Of a DNA stretch of 64,000 nt, positions 36,464-46,985 are shown in pieces. This DNA comes from Argyresthia goedartella (lineage: Eukaryota; Arthropoda; Insecta; Lepidoptera; Argyresthiidae). The position numbers and the translations under genes are program-made. The first letter of the stretch is position 1. Every line of letters begins with the position of its first letter. The DNA lies in NCBI GenBank assembly GCA_949825045.1, contig OX463810.1, forward strand, positions 31,444,201 to 31,508,200. The letters run 5' to 3'. The notes below the pieces were generated by a model that did not search any database, was not told where the DNA came from, and was given only the letters and a program-made list of their open reading frames with translations.

Positions 36464-36495
36464 ATCACCCGCCCGGACAGGCACCCACCTGTCCC

Positions 36496-38086
36496 CTAAT
36501 CTACGGGCAGCCGAGACAACGTTGCTACCGCTCGTTTAAGAACCGAGCCTCCTACTAGAACCTCTGCAGACCGGGGGGTCCCGTCCTTGCCAGGGAACAA
36601 GTTAACAATGCGCCCCCTGTGCCAACGTAGTGGCGGTAAGTTAGCATCCTTAACCAGAACGAGGTCACCAACACTAGGGGGGCTGGTTTTGTCAGTCCAC
36701 TTAAGGCGCTGTTGTAAGATGTGCAGATACTCGAGCGACCAACGCTTCCAGAAATTCTGAGTAAACTGCTGCCATCTGATACCTTGACAACCGATACAAT
36801 TTCACTCCCTCGAAGGGGTGCTCGGGCAACGCGTTAAGTGGCTGTCCTATCAAGAAATGGCCTGGGGTCAGAGCCTCCAGGTCATTTGGATCCGAGCTGA
36901 GCGGACACAACGGTCGCGAATTGAGAACGGCCTCGATCTTACAATGTCGCGAGCTCCTCAAAAGTCAGCGCGGTCTGACCTACTATACGCCCCAAGTGCG
37001 TCTTAGCTGACTTAACTACGGCCTCAAAAATCCCACCCCAGTGGGGGCAACTCGGTGGGCTGAAGGTCCACTGTATACCCCGACGGGAGAGGGCCGTTCC
37101 AATATCCACTTTATTTACATTAAAAAAGTTGTCTATCTCTCGTAAGTATCGTTCCGCACCGACGTAGTTAGTGCCGTTATCAGAGCGGATCAAAGTTGGA
37201 AGTCCCCTTCGAGAAACAAACCTATCCAAACAAGCAATGAAAGCCTCTGTCGAGAGATCAGCAACGAGCTCGAGATGTACCGCCTTGGTGGATAAACAAA
37301 CACACATGAGCTATACCGTTCCAGCAGAAACCCGGCGTCAGGGTCCTCAGCCTTCTGGGTAACATGCACGGCCGCTCTGGGGCCATGATCCGAAGATACT
37401 ACTACATGGCTGTGGGGCCAGTCCGATTCTCTCCTGGCAAGCCAGGGTGGTCCCCACCACAAATGGTGTCTAACGAGTTCAGGAGCCCGACATCCCCTGG
37501 ATGCACAATCAGACGGGTTCAATTCTCCTGGTACATGTCTCCAGGTCAGTGGGACCTCAGACGACACAATCTGGGAGACACGGTTCGCAACAAAAACCTC
37601 TAAGTTATGGACCGAAGCCTTCAGCCAGCACAAAACAATCTGGCTGTCCGTCCACGCGTACACCGTATCCTCCAAAACCACTGACCCACGCAACACTGTT
37701 AGAGTGTGATTCAAAAGTTTGGTCAAAAGAGCAGCCCCGGACAGTTCCAGTTTTGGAATCGTCATCCTTGTCCGAATAGGCGCTACCTTGCTTTTTGCCT
37801 AAACCAAACGCACTTCAACCTCCCCGGTGGAGGTGACGGTTCGCAAATAAACCGCTGCCGCAAACCCTCGTTCAGAGGCATCACAAAACCCGTGAAGGGT
37901 TGCCCTGTAATCCCCAGGAGGGACCAATTTCCTCGGCAGCGATACATTATTTATATTGAGGCCCAACCATTTTGCTAAATCATTCGATACAATGCAGCCC
38001 TGAGCTCCAGAATCTAATAGGGCGCGAACGTATGTTGGGTCGCCCGCCAAATCCCAAACAAGCACAGAGGCGATCGGTAACACCAC
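36496..38086 (-). pseudogene. BEL-B(-) deleted Pol: PR stub, RNase H, partial integrase
   Basis: From 38086: ALLDSGAQGCIVSNDLAKWL, a protease start, joins NNVSLPRKLVP of the RNase H region at about 37960. The rest of protease and all reverse transcriptase motifs are absent. RNase H follows (GFCDASERGFAAAVYL), with a stop at about 37800, then AWTDSQIVLCWL. After FLLERYSS a second deletion jumps into the integrase core in a shifted frame (CVFV...), removing the zinc domain and the GTDFAGP motif. The core continues with RSDNGTNYVG and HWGGIFEAVV (37307-36939), then a break near 36950 and the C-terminal domain. No enzyme could work. The protein-level junction with RNase H is also found in BEL-B(+). 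Confidence 0.88.
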
Positions 38087-38128
38087 CGTCTCCGGTTGGG
38101 GGGCAACAAATTGTTGGGCCGCAAATTC

Positions 38129-40060
38129 CTAGCGAGGGCCCCCGGGGCCCCACTGTGCCTGTAACCGATCAGGTAGGCAGCTATACGCCAGAGGGTCCCA
38201 TTGTACAAATGGCCCACGCGCCGGTTCCATTGCCATCCTACGACGCCCCCCGAAGGGGGGTGGGCGTGAATTCAACCGTGGCCGCTCCATGAGCGGGGGG
38301 GACATCACATGTGACCGACGAGGACGAGGCGACGAGCGGGGCGACAACTGAGGCGGCGTCCGAACCGCATCCGCATAGCTCGAAGGTGTCCCATGCCACC
38401 CGCCCGTTACGGCCTGCTCAACACACCCAATGTGCCGCTGAGTCGGATGCTGAGTCGCAACCGAGAACTCAGGGCCCCCCATGTGATGACCCTGAGTGCG
38501 GCCCTGCACCCCTGGGTGGCCGCGTGCTTGTGGCCCCATTGCCCGTTGAGTCGGATGCTGAGTCGCAACCGAAAACTCAGGGCCCCCCATGTGATGACCC
38601 TGAGTGCGGCCCTGCACCCCTGGGTGGCTGCGTGCTTGTGGCCCCATTGCCCGCTGAGTCGGATGCTGAGTCGCAACCGAAAACTCAGGGCCCCCCATGT
38701 GATGACCCTGAGTGCGGCCCTGCACCCTAGTACCGCCCTGTGCACGTGGGGACATTGGCCCCTGAGTTGCGCTCCGAGTCGCAAACGAATTCTCAGGGCC
38801 CCATGCCGTGTCACCCTGGATACGGCCCTGTGGAGGCTGTTGGCCGGACCGGTTCATGCACAACAGATTGTTGTGGGCCCCACCACAATATCCGCACAAT
38901 TTTGTGCGCGTGCAGTCCCTAGCCATGTGTGGCCCGAGGCACAGGAAACACCAGCTCCGCTGCTTGGCCATCCGGCGCCGTCCCTCAACCCTAAGTTCCC
39001 CGAACTTATTGCAATTGGCCACAGCATGGCCAATCTGCCTACAACATGGGCAGGTCTCACTATGTGGGGTCAATGCACTCACAGTCCCATACGACTGCCG
39101 GTTGGTGCGGTCCTTCCTCGTCGGAGGGCCCCTACTCACAGCGCTCCCGGCAGCTCTCTGTGGCTCCGAAGGATGGGTGACCGTCAACCCCAAATTCTCT
39201 GCCCGTCGAGCCTCCTCTTCCAAAAATCCGACCAAGTCGGAGAAGGCGGGCAGGTCCTCGGCCGACCTCCCGTGAGACTGTTCGAAACGAGTCTGCACGT
39301 CAGCGGGTAGGCGGGAAAGTACAATGTACAGCAGTAGGTACGACCATTCACCAACCGGAAGTCCAAGATTCTCTAGGGCCTTGGTGACGGACAACAATGG
39401 GTTCAAAACCTCCGTCTGTATGGCCCCGACCTTGTTCACAACCGGGATACTAAACAAACGGTTCAGTTGGGCATCGGCCAACCTCCGTTTGTTATGGTAA
39501 CGTCTGACCAACAATTGTCTGGCCGTTTCATAGTTACCCTCCGTAACTGTCAAATGAGCGACCAGCTCCCTAGGCTCACCCCTCAATGCTGCCACCAGCT
39601 GAGCCATCTTGACAGACTTGGTAATGTCCGATCGCATGTGCACCAAACTGTCGAACAGATTGATGAAGCTCATCCATTCACCGGACACTCCGTCAAAAGT
39701 AGGCATAGTTATGGCAGGTAACCTGGACCCCGAACCCTGAAGCGGCAGAGGTGCTTCAATGTCACCACCATGGCTGGACTCGCGCTGTCTACGTATGTCC
39801 GCAGCCTTCTGCGTGATAGCAGCTGCCATCTCCATACATTTGTCGACATCCCCTAGCAACCGTGACAGCCTGTCAGGTGCGCAACCATCAACTGATTCCG
39901 CCTGCGCGGACAATTCGAGCACCCTGTTGTAACGTTCCTTAACGTCCATAGACCGCTCCAATACCACATCATGCCTATCTAAACGGTCTATCAGACCGTG
40001 TGCGGAGGAAAACCATCTGAGTTCCTTAGAAACACCCTTCTGTATTTCAGATAACGACAT
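38129..40060 (-). CDS. BEL-B(-) Gag, 643 residues, open
   Basis: The start MSLSEIQKGVSKELRWFSSA is followed by a coiled-coil-like N-terminus and a DUF1759 capsid region (about residues 112-300; PAITMPTFDGVSGEWMSFIN, LLVRRYHNKRRLADAQL). CCHC-type knuckles follow (CPCCRQIGHAVANC and CFLCLGPHMARDC...CGYC). After them come three copies of a 36-residue repeat and a Pro-rich tail ending GPGGPR. The TAG at 38129-38131 is in the Pol frame. Gag makes cytoplasmic particles and binds RNA. This copy keeps every expected Gag part, unlike BEL-A. Confidence 0.88.
   Translation of the reverse strand: MSLSEIQKGVSKELRWFSSAHGLIDRLDRHDVVLERSMDVKERYNRVLELSAQAESVDGCAPDRLSRLLGDVDKCMEMAAAITQKAADIRRQRESSHGGDIEAPLPLQGSGSRLPAITMPTFDGVSGEWMSFINLFDSLVHMRSDITKSVKMAQLVAALRGEPRELVAHLTVTEGNYETARQLLVRRYHNKRRLADAQLNRLFSIPVVNKVGAIQTEVLNPLLSVTKALENLGLPVGEWSYLLLYIVLSRLPADVQTRFEQSHGRSAEDLPAFSDLVGFLEEEARRAENLGLTVTHPSEPQRAAGSAVSRGPPTRKDRTNRQSYGTVSALTPHSETCPCCRQIGHAVANCNKFGELRVEGRRRMAKQRSWCFLCLGPHMARDCTRTKLCGYCGGAHNNLLCMNRSGQQPPQGRIQGDTAWGPENSFATRSATQGPMSPRAQGGTRVQGRTQGHHMGGPEFSVATQHPTQRAMGPQARSHPGVQGRTQGHHMGGPEFSVATQHPTQRAMGPQARGHPGVQGRTQGHHMGGPEFSVATQHPTQRHIGCVEQAVTGGWHGTPSSYADAVRTPPQLSPRSSPRPRRSHVMSPPLMERPRLNSRPPPFGGRRRMAMEPARGPFVQWDPLAYSCLPDRLQAQWGPGGPR
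38441..38732 (-). repeat. 108-bp tandem repeat in BEL-B(-) Gag
   Basis: Copies start at 38441, 38549 and 38657 (the last is partial), a period of exactly 108 bases or 36 codons. The repeated peptide includes HHMGGPEFSVATQHPTQR. BEL-B(+) has only one such unit. Confidence 0.85.
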
Positions 40061-40676
40061 GATCGGAACGATACTTACTCACAATTTGCAGTAACTCAAT
40101 TTTATTGGACCCTCCAGTCTATAACCCAAACGAGGGAACCCTAAACCACAACTTAAACAATGCTGTTTTCCTTAAACAATAGGAACCGAGTTTTATATCT
40201 ATATAAATTCTGTAAATACAATTTAGTTTCCCTTTATCATTATAACACACACAGATAGTCAATATTAGTTCAAGTTATAAATTGCTATAAACTGAAAACA
40301 ATGTAATAGCCTGCTATCAATAGATGTAACTACCTATGTTAACCAAACATTCATTAGCATTACTAGACCACTAATAGATTGACTAACTGGTACTTCAATG
40401 CAAATTTCAATTCACCTACAATGTACCTAAGTTGAGTACCTACTATTCTGAGTCACATCTCAGTACAACTGGTCATTTAGGGAAAACTGTAATATCTGTC
40501 TGTCTACTACCAGCAATAGACTTATAGCTTACAATACTACCAATCTATGTGGATACAGGAACAACACCAAGTTAGCTAATAACCGCCTATACCTACAGAT
40601 TGATAGTCCCAAATCGTGGGTTCCTGGAGCCCTTGACGGCTGCAAATCTCAGGAAACCACGCTATTGCTACCAAAA
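40061..40676 (-). other. BEL-B(-) 5' leader with primer-binding site
   Basis: Leader between the 5' LTR and Gag. Next to the LTR the element strand reads TTTTGGTAGCAATAGCGTGG, a damaged TGGTAGC-type primer site resembling the initiator-Met tRNA 3' complement. The rest is AT-rich and non-coding. Confidence 0.6.
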
Positions 40677-41220
40677 TTTTCAGGCCTCTCGGCACCCAAT
40701 GACCTCGCAGGGGCCCATCAGCTACGAGGTAGCGTAGCGATCAGATGCCAAGAAGCTGTGAACTTCGGCGTTTCACCGAGCTAATACTTATGGAGTCGAT
40801 CTAACCTGGTCTGTGCTTCGGTCCCGTCAACCTCCTGTCTCTCTGCAAGGCCCGGGTGCACCCTAGGCTCTTCTTGGTAGACAGGTTCTTCAGCCAACCA
40901 GGTATGACTGGCAGGCCAGCTTCGACGCGCACAGTGTTCCAACACAGGTTATGTTACGTGGGAAAAACCAATCGGCCACGTAAATGCGAACTTTATCTGG
41001 TTCGGGGAACCACAACACACTCAGCTATATAGACAATCCTGAGGGGAACCCGAATACATTCCAGATGGCTTGCGATTTAAATTCAATACCCCAATCAATA
41101 CGCGTTACATTGCGAGGGCTTTCGTCTGTCAGTTGTCAAAAACTGCTAGGTTGGCAGCAACGTCAAATTCAAAATGGCCGTTCCGAAACCATCGATCGAA
41201 TATCGATTTGGAATCGAACA
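40677..41220 (-). repeat. BEL-B(-) 5' LTR
   Basis: 544 bases. The last bases (+ strand start) read TTTTCAGG instead of TGTTCAGG, a small post-insertion change. A TATATAG box lies in the middle (GTCTATATAGCTGAG on the element strand). Confidence 0.9.
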
Positions 41221-41394
41221 TATACTTTCACTAACCGAAAATGAACTTTAATTGTGGTACCGACCACAGACTCATTGCCGACTTGCCGGCCAATCTGAGA
41301 TATTCTTTTCTCCCAACTACAATGTGGCAAAAGGCAACCCTACAACCGTGAATCGATGATTTCCCACTAGGAAAACCGCGCCTGCTACCAAAAG
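41221..41394 (-). other. BEL-A 5' leader, LTR-proximal part with primer-binding site
   Basis: On the element strand the LTR is followed by CACTTTTGGTAGCAGGCGCGG, whose TGGTAGCAG start resembles the complement of initiator-Met tRNA. It ends at the GTATA target duplicated by BEL-B. Confidence 0.55.
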
Positions 41395-41966
41395 TGATTA
41401 ATTTCCACGCCTACCGAACGGCGTGGAATCCCGAGGGGGTGGGCTTTTGCCAGCACGTGAGAGAAAAGTGAGTTGAATTGTTACTGACCTTGTCGTCGCA
41501 GACTGGTAGATCGAAAGCTCGATTCGAGACAGGAATGCGGGAGAGGAGACAGTTTTGGGATAGGAGAGGAATCGAAACCTTGCCGTCGCTGCCGACGCTG
41601 TCGCCGGCGTGCTGCCTGCCGACACGTGGAGTCGCCGCTACCGGTACGACGATGTCCAATCAACACGGATCACTTGACCGCTGACGCGAATCTACTTATT
41701 TCCCGACGATGTAGATGATTAACACTCCGACCAGGCCCGACGCCTGTATTTGGTAATTGGTACACCGAAATACCATCAATGGCACGATGCCTGTGCAGAC
41801 ATGTTTTGTTCTCCCGACGAGAAAAGGATAAAGATAACCTCCAATTTTTTCCTCTCGTTGGTACGAGTGACAGCTGCGGTCCGTTTCCGCTTAGTGATGT
41901 CCCGATTACTCGCGGTCGATCCGCGCAACAAAAAACCGGTGCGTTCCGAAGCATAAATATTAAACA
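41395..41966 (-). repeat. BEL-A 5' LTR
   Basis: 572 bases, near-identical to 29829-30399. The small differences (for example CCGGAGG/CCCGAGG and GCCTGAGC/GCCTGTGC) indicate a recent insertion. Confidence 0.92.
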
Positions 41967-41971
41967 ACTGT

Positions 41972-43404
41972 ACTATCCCTTTCCACAGGACCGATTCCCT
42001 GAGCATCCACACCATCAACACCTAAGCCGCCTGAATCACTCATCACAATACTTATGTCAATACTGACTTTGCTAATTCCTTTTTCGACGAAAAGAAACGA
42101 CGCAATGAAGTTATTGAAGATTCCCGCGCTCAACACTCACTTAAATAGGTTTCGTTTAACGCGTAACCTACTAACGTAACTAGTGATGGAGGGAATCAAA
42201 CAAGATAAAACAATTTGGAGTTTTGGTTATAAAAAGGCTGTTATATTGTAAGTAAGAAAAGGGCAGAAATAGTGTAAACAAACAACACGCTCTCATCTTC
42301 TTCCCGGACGAGGCGAAAGGAGCTTAACTAAGTATGTGATGATTATAAAATGTATGTTAAGTGAAGAATTTTTATGTAGTTGATTTGTTGTAGATACCAT
42401 TTATTTTATTTAAAATCAGACTTACGGAACAGACCGTATTATACACATGAAACACATTTTATTTAGACTTTAATTTTATTACGTTTCTTAATCAAAATTT
42501 TCTATATGAAAATTAATGCCTCAGTTTCTCTATTATTATAACAATTTTGGCGCCCGTGTCAGCCGGCGCCGACAACACGTGACGTCAGCACCTTTTAATA
42601 AAACAAATAGTGTTATTTATTACTAATTTGACAAGACTTTATTACAAAATTTAAATTAATGTCGTGCTAACATTTGGGTGTTTTCATACTCTATTGTGGA
42701 TTTATAATCCTAATAAAAAATGTAAATTATTCAATATATCAATATTAGATAGGGTCAATTATGGTATCGATATTTCTTTTTGAAATCACTACGTTTTTAG
42801 AGATCGACTTCTACCCTATTGTTGTGGGGCGCCTGCTGGACGTCATTTTGCTTCACAGCTTGTCATTCAAAAGGTTTAACGGATTGTACACTTATGTACA
42901 AATAGGTGTTTGTAAAGTATAACAAATAAAATGATAATTAACATATGTGAATAAAATACGCCTATCATAAATTGAAATGGATTTATTCTAAAAATGATCC
43001 TAATATTCGAATATAGCACAATAAAATCTTCACAAAAAACATATCCCATCCTAACAATCAAATTCATCAAAGCAAACAACAACAAGCTAGCCAACAACAT
43101 AAAATACTAACTAATATTATCGAAAACTTGTGCTTAGTTGAAAAATTGTCACAAAATTTAAATTAAAAGTGGAATGTACATACGTACCTATTAAAACATT
43201 TCAGTTGCATCCCCACTTTCTATAGAAAGCCAATCGTAAAGGTTGTAGACACTACCAACGACCAACTTCTCACGTAAAATGGTCACAAAAAGGCAGTTCA
43301 CGGTTGTGGATGTCTTAAAAAAATGCAAAATGATAGAATATGCCCACAATTCTACTACTACTCATACGGTCACAATAGCAGATACACTTGCTTGCTTGCT
43401 TATC
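41972..43404. other. Gene-poor stretch with a possible solo LTR
   Basis: A TATAAAA-type box at about 42229 and TTTTGGCGCCCGTGTC at 42547 (a tRNA-Lys-like primer site) suggest an LTR end and primer site of another LTR element. No downstream Gag frame is visible and no second LTR was found. The remainder is AT-rich with no supported gene. Confidence 0.3.
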
Positions 43405-43550
43405 CTACGCCTTGTCCGGCTGCATGGAGGCCATGGTAGCCTGGATGATGAGGTTGAAGTCCAGCTCATTGAGGCTCGCCTTCGCAGTGAGCAGGTCCAG
43501 GAACGTGTCCAGCGGGGACAGCCGCTCGCCCGATGGCAGGGTGGCGACCC
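43405..43550 (-). CDS. Terminal exon of an unidentified host gene
   Basis: On the minus strand a TTCACCCCAG acceptor opens an exon that reads [20 protein letters not shown], then [11 protein letters not shown] and [16 protein letters not shown], and stops with TAG (43405-43407). Balanced codon use, a clean acceptor and an amphipathic, non-repetitive peptide distinguish it from the surrounding transposon DNA. Upstream exons must lie beyond 43560; no candidate is seen in the rest of the window, so the long transposon nest to the right may sit in its last intron. I do not recognise the protein. Confidence 0.55.
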
Positions 43551-43659
43551 CTGGGGTGAAAACCGTTGCTATATATTGTGATTGAGTTGAAGAGACATCT
43601 TATCTGAATGTATTTACCGGTAGCCTTATCAATTAAACATAAACATTTACATACTTATA

Positions 43660-43660
43660 T

Positions 43661-43751
<91 letters not shown>

Positions 43752-43752
43752 C
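43660..43752 (-). repeat. (TTTA)n microsatellite, LINE 3' tail
   Basis: About 23 TTTA units, which are TAAA on the LINE strand, lie about 200 bases after the ORF2 stop. Short tandem tails are normal for several LINE clades, so this tract is best read as the element's end. Confidence 0.7.
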
Positions 43753-43952
43753 ATAATCTATTTGTGCCATTACAGCAAAGCCAAGTCGACACAAATATAC
43801 AAAATTAGAAAATACAATATAATTCAATTATTACAAATTAATTTACCATAATAATGTCAAATATAATAAGTTCAATTCAATCGTATAAATGCAGTTACCA
43901 TATTATCATTATATCCATAAACATTCGAGAAAATAATTACAATACTACACTA

Positions 43953-44722
43953 TCATGCAATCTTCTCACAGAACCTTCCACATTCTCGCACAATATCCCT
44001 CCATGCATCACCAAATAGATCATTCAATGGTGCTGCGGCCAACAGTGCATTGAGGCTATTCCGTGCCCGGACCAGCGGAGACTGCAGGCGCGCCACCGTG
44101 CGGTGCGAGCCGCCCGCTAGCAGCTGGTGCCTACGAGCGCGTAGGTAGTTGTCAGGCACGTAAAGCGCGCATACGGCACTGACAAACGCTGCGCAGTCAC
44201 TGTCGCCTCGCAACAATCGACACACAGTCAGAAGCTGTTCGGTGTTACGTCTCACCTCTAGTGAGTTAAATCCAAGCATACCTAAAATAAAATCGGATGG
44301 ATAAAGGTAAGGGTAGTATCCAAATTTCCTCTTATATAGGTATCTAAGAAAAGCTTTGTGTACCTTCTCGAGCATAAGGACGTATGAGCTTTCGTGCGGA
44401 TTCCAAACAACCGAGCTAGATTCAAGTTTGGTTCTCACTAGGGCCGTGTATAGAAGCTGGACCACACCCAAGTTATGGAATCCCTTACTATTCCGTATCA
44501 CAAACCCTAATCTTCTGAAGCAATCCTTGGCTAAAGTGCTCACGTGCTCATGGAATGTAAGTTTAGGGTCGAACGTAACACCGAGGTCCTTCATCGAATA
44601 CACTCGAGTCAGGGACTCAGTGCCGAGAGTATACGTCGCGCTAATAGGCCGTGGAGAGCGCGTGAAGAACATTATACAGCACTTTTCAGTATTGAATAGA
44701 AGCTTGTTGTTCACACTCCAAC
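43953..44722 (-). pseudogene. LINE reverse transcriptase, C-terminal part
   Basis: From 44722 down: SVNNKLLFNTEKCCIMFFTR, then MKDLGVTFDPKLTFHEH (RT motif around the thumb), YTALVRTKLESSSVVW and a C-terminal domain ending CEKIA with TGA at 43953-43955. The frame is open throughout and upstream it runs into BEL-D LTR sequence. This is the ordinary C-terminal half of a jockey/I-group RT. It is separated from its palm domain by an 11-kb insertion. Confidence 0.8.
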
Positions 44723-44922
44723 TGTTACGGACAGCGAGCCCCGGCCAGCGCAACCGGCCGACTGACCGACTGGAGGTGCGAGCGAGATGGAGCAGAGCGC
44801 CGACAGGGACCGCATGCGTCGACTTTGAACTAGGAGTTACGATCCCTGCGACCAACACGGAGAGAACAATAGACCGACCGCTAGCCCCGAGTATAAATAT
44901 AAGCTAGTTTTTAAGTCGAATT
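44723..44922 (+). repeat. BEL-D 5' LTR, left part
   Basis: Starts TGTTACGGAC and carries a TATAAATA box (about 44891). It is cut at GTCGAATT (44915-44922) by the jockey element. The remainder is at 49784-49871. Confidence 0.92.
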
Positions 44923-46985
44923 GATCGCGCAGCGATCGGCATCACTAGAAGGCCTGCTCCCTATCTCCACATCGACGGAGTACGGGTCGCCCGTGGTGCG
45001 TCGTCCTGTGTCCCCGAGGGCAGAGCTTGAGCTGGACGAATTATATTTAATTCGGGCCGCTCAAGCCAACCTGTTTTCGGCGGGCCTACTTCGTGCCATG
45101 GAGGCATACGTCGCCGCAAGCCGCGCTGCCCTGTCGGGCAAGCCCACGGCTTGTATCGACGCCGAGCTCCTCGACGCGCAATTAGTGGAGCAGGCAAAAA
45201 CGCGGCCTTTGGTGCTGCCACCAACCCGCGGGACGAGGCGCCCGCGTAGCGAAAGCCCGAGCGACGAGCTGCGTCTCCGAGGAGATGGAAAGCGAGTCCA
45301 GCTTGCGGACTCGCCGACCCCGCCACCGACGAACCAGCCGCCGCCGAGGAAGACGGGCCTCGACATGCCGTCGCTGTCGCCCTGGACAGGCGCGCTTCAG
45401 GCACCCGCCCCCGCCCCTGGACTGTCCGCCGCCGCGAGTGACAATGAGAGTGCTTCAACACAAACAGGTACGAGTGTTTTACCTAATAAGTGCTCTCCTA
45501 CAGTGTCGTTTGCCGCGGCGGCCGCGACCGCATCCACCGTGTCTGGGGCACCGCGCCCCAGCACCGCGTCCCCCCCCCCGTTCAGTGAGGCACCCGGTGC
45601 CGCCAACCGCGCGTCCGCCCGCCCCGTCGGCGACCACGTCGCGAGTGCCCGCCCGCCCCACGCGCTCCGCCGCAGCGCCCGCGATAGTGCCCGCCCGCCC
45701 TACGCGCCCCGCCGCCGCGCCCGCGAACCCGCCCACAGCCGCGACTGTGCCCGCCCGCCCTATGCTCCCCGCCGCTGCGCCTGCGAACCCGCACGCCACC
45801 GCACCCGCGATAGGGCCCGCCCGCCCAATGCCGCCCGCCCGCCCAACGCCGCCTGCCACTGCCGCCGCCCAAACCGCAGCCGCGATTGCCACCGCCACCG
45901 CCGCCCCGTCGGGAGGCGCTGCGCCACAGCAGCCCCGCCAGCCGCGCTATCCGCCCCTTATTGTGGAGGTCCTACCCAACTGGGCCGACCACTTCAGGGC
46001 GATAGCCAGCGAGCTCGGCCGGGCTCCCAGCGCGTGCGCCTACCAAAAGGGTGTGCGCTTTACCCCAACGGCCGAAGACGAGTACCGGCTTGTGCAACGT
46101 TACCTGTGCAGGCTGGAGAAGGACCACGGTGTGAGGTGGTTCTCATACTCGTTGCCGGCCGACAAGACCCAGAAGGTGGCGATCCGCGGGTTGCCTTCTA
46201 ACACCGCGCCGGAGGAGATAGTCGCGGCGCTTGCAGAACTCGGTGTGGACGCCGAGTACTGTAAGCAGATCCGGGCGCGCAAAGGAAGACCCGGCTGCAT
46301 CTTCTTCGCCAGCCTGAAGAAGAATCCAGACCGTGCCCCCGGCGCTGTGTACGAGATCACGGAGCTCTTGTACATGCCGGGGGTGAAGATCGAGGCCTGG
46401 CGCTCGAAGCAGGGCCCGGCCCAGTGCCACAGGTGCCAGCAATTCCGGCACTCGTCGCATATGTGCCACCGCCCCCTAGCGTGCGTACGTTGCGGCGGTC
46501 CCCACTCGGCGCGGGAATGCCCCCGCCCGAAAGACCAGCCGCCGACGTGCGCCAACTGCGGTGGCCCGCACACGGCAAATAATGCGACGTGCCCCGTGTT
46601 CCGCCAGGAGGCGCGAAACAAGAAGGCCGGCACTGTGGCGCTCACCAACGCGCCCGGGCCCAAGAAGGTGCAGCCTCCCCCTCTGCCTCGTCCCGATCTG
46701 CAGGAACCAACGGCGCCCGCCTCGCTTATGGCGCAGGCGAACGACGGAGCCCCCAGGCAGAAGACGAAGCGGGGGGGGAAGAAGAAGAAGAAGGCGACGG
46801 CTCCACCTGCCGCCGGCGCCGCGGCGGCTACTCTCGCCGCCAGCGAGACTGCGGCCGCCGCTGGCGCCGCCACTCCGGCTGCGGCGATAGGGGAGCAGGA
46901 CTTGGGGCACCTCACAGCCCTGCTCGCCCTCCTCAGCGACCCCACTGCCCTGGGCAGACTCACCGCTCTGCTCCGCAATGCATGA
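44923..46985 (+). pseudogene. Jockey ORF1: Gag-like RNA-binding protein, frame change at poly-C
   Basis: The frame open from the element's left edge reads ...LYLIRAAQANLFSAGLL and MEAYVAASRA up to a run of ten C at 45570-45579. Beyond it the meaningful frame changes to an Ala/Pro/Arg low-complexity stretch. A jockey PRE_C2HC-type domain follows (PPLIVEVLPNWADHFRAI, RLVQRYLCRLEKDHGVRWF) with three knuckles (CHRCQQFRHSSHMC, CVRCGGPHSAREC, CANCGGPHTANNATC) and a Lys-rich, Ala-rich end at TGA 46983-46985. It would coat the LINE RNA. The poly-C shift could be mutation, assembly error or slippage. Confidence 0.75.

Larger units (their letters stand above)
35921..41220 (-). mobile_element. BEL-B(-): RT-deleted BEL/Pao element inserted in BEL-A
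   Basis: Full-length 5300-bp insertion with LTRs 35921-36463 and 40677-41220 and the duplication TATAC/TATAC (35916-35920 and 41221-41225). Gag is open. Pol is reduced: protease start fused to RNase H, integrase partly deleted, and later frameshifts. LTR differences are few, so it is young. BEL-B(+) at 57715 is a close relative. Confidence 0.93.
29829..41966 (-). mobile_element. BEL-A: BEL/Pao retrotransposon with nested BEL-B
   Basis: The two LTRs (29829-30399 and 41395-41966) are nearly identical, with about half a dozen differences seen. The 5-bp duplication ACTGT flanks the element at 29824-29828 and 41967-41971, which proves that both ends belong to one insertion. Inside, BEL-B(-) occupies 35921-41220. 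Without that insert BEL-A is about 6.8 kb. Pol is open except for one amber codon. Gag lacks its capsid region and has a frameshift. Confidence 0.92.

Noticed and set aside
38441..38732. CRISPR-like array
   Set aside because: Contiguous 108-bp units without spacers, inside a Gag frame of a eukaryotic element.
38311..39310. Plus-strand frames of 139-305 codons over BEL-B(-) Gag
   Set aside because: Shadows produced by the tandem repeats of the true minus-strand Gag.
43608..43808. Repetitive IYLF protein
   Set aside because: Translation of the TTTA microsatellite.
43953..44858. A 301-codon protein starting in the BEL-D LTR
   Set aside because: The first 45 codons are antisense LTR read through into the LINE; only the part below 44722 is LINE.
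45397..46978. Long minus-strand Ala/Gly/Arg-rich frames in the jockey ORF1 region
   Set aside because: Antisense shadows of a GC-rich low-complexity coding region; the plus strand carries the CCHC knuckles.
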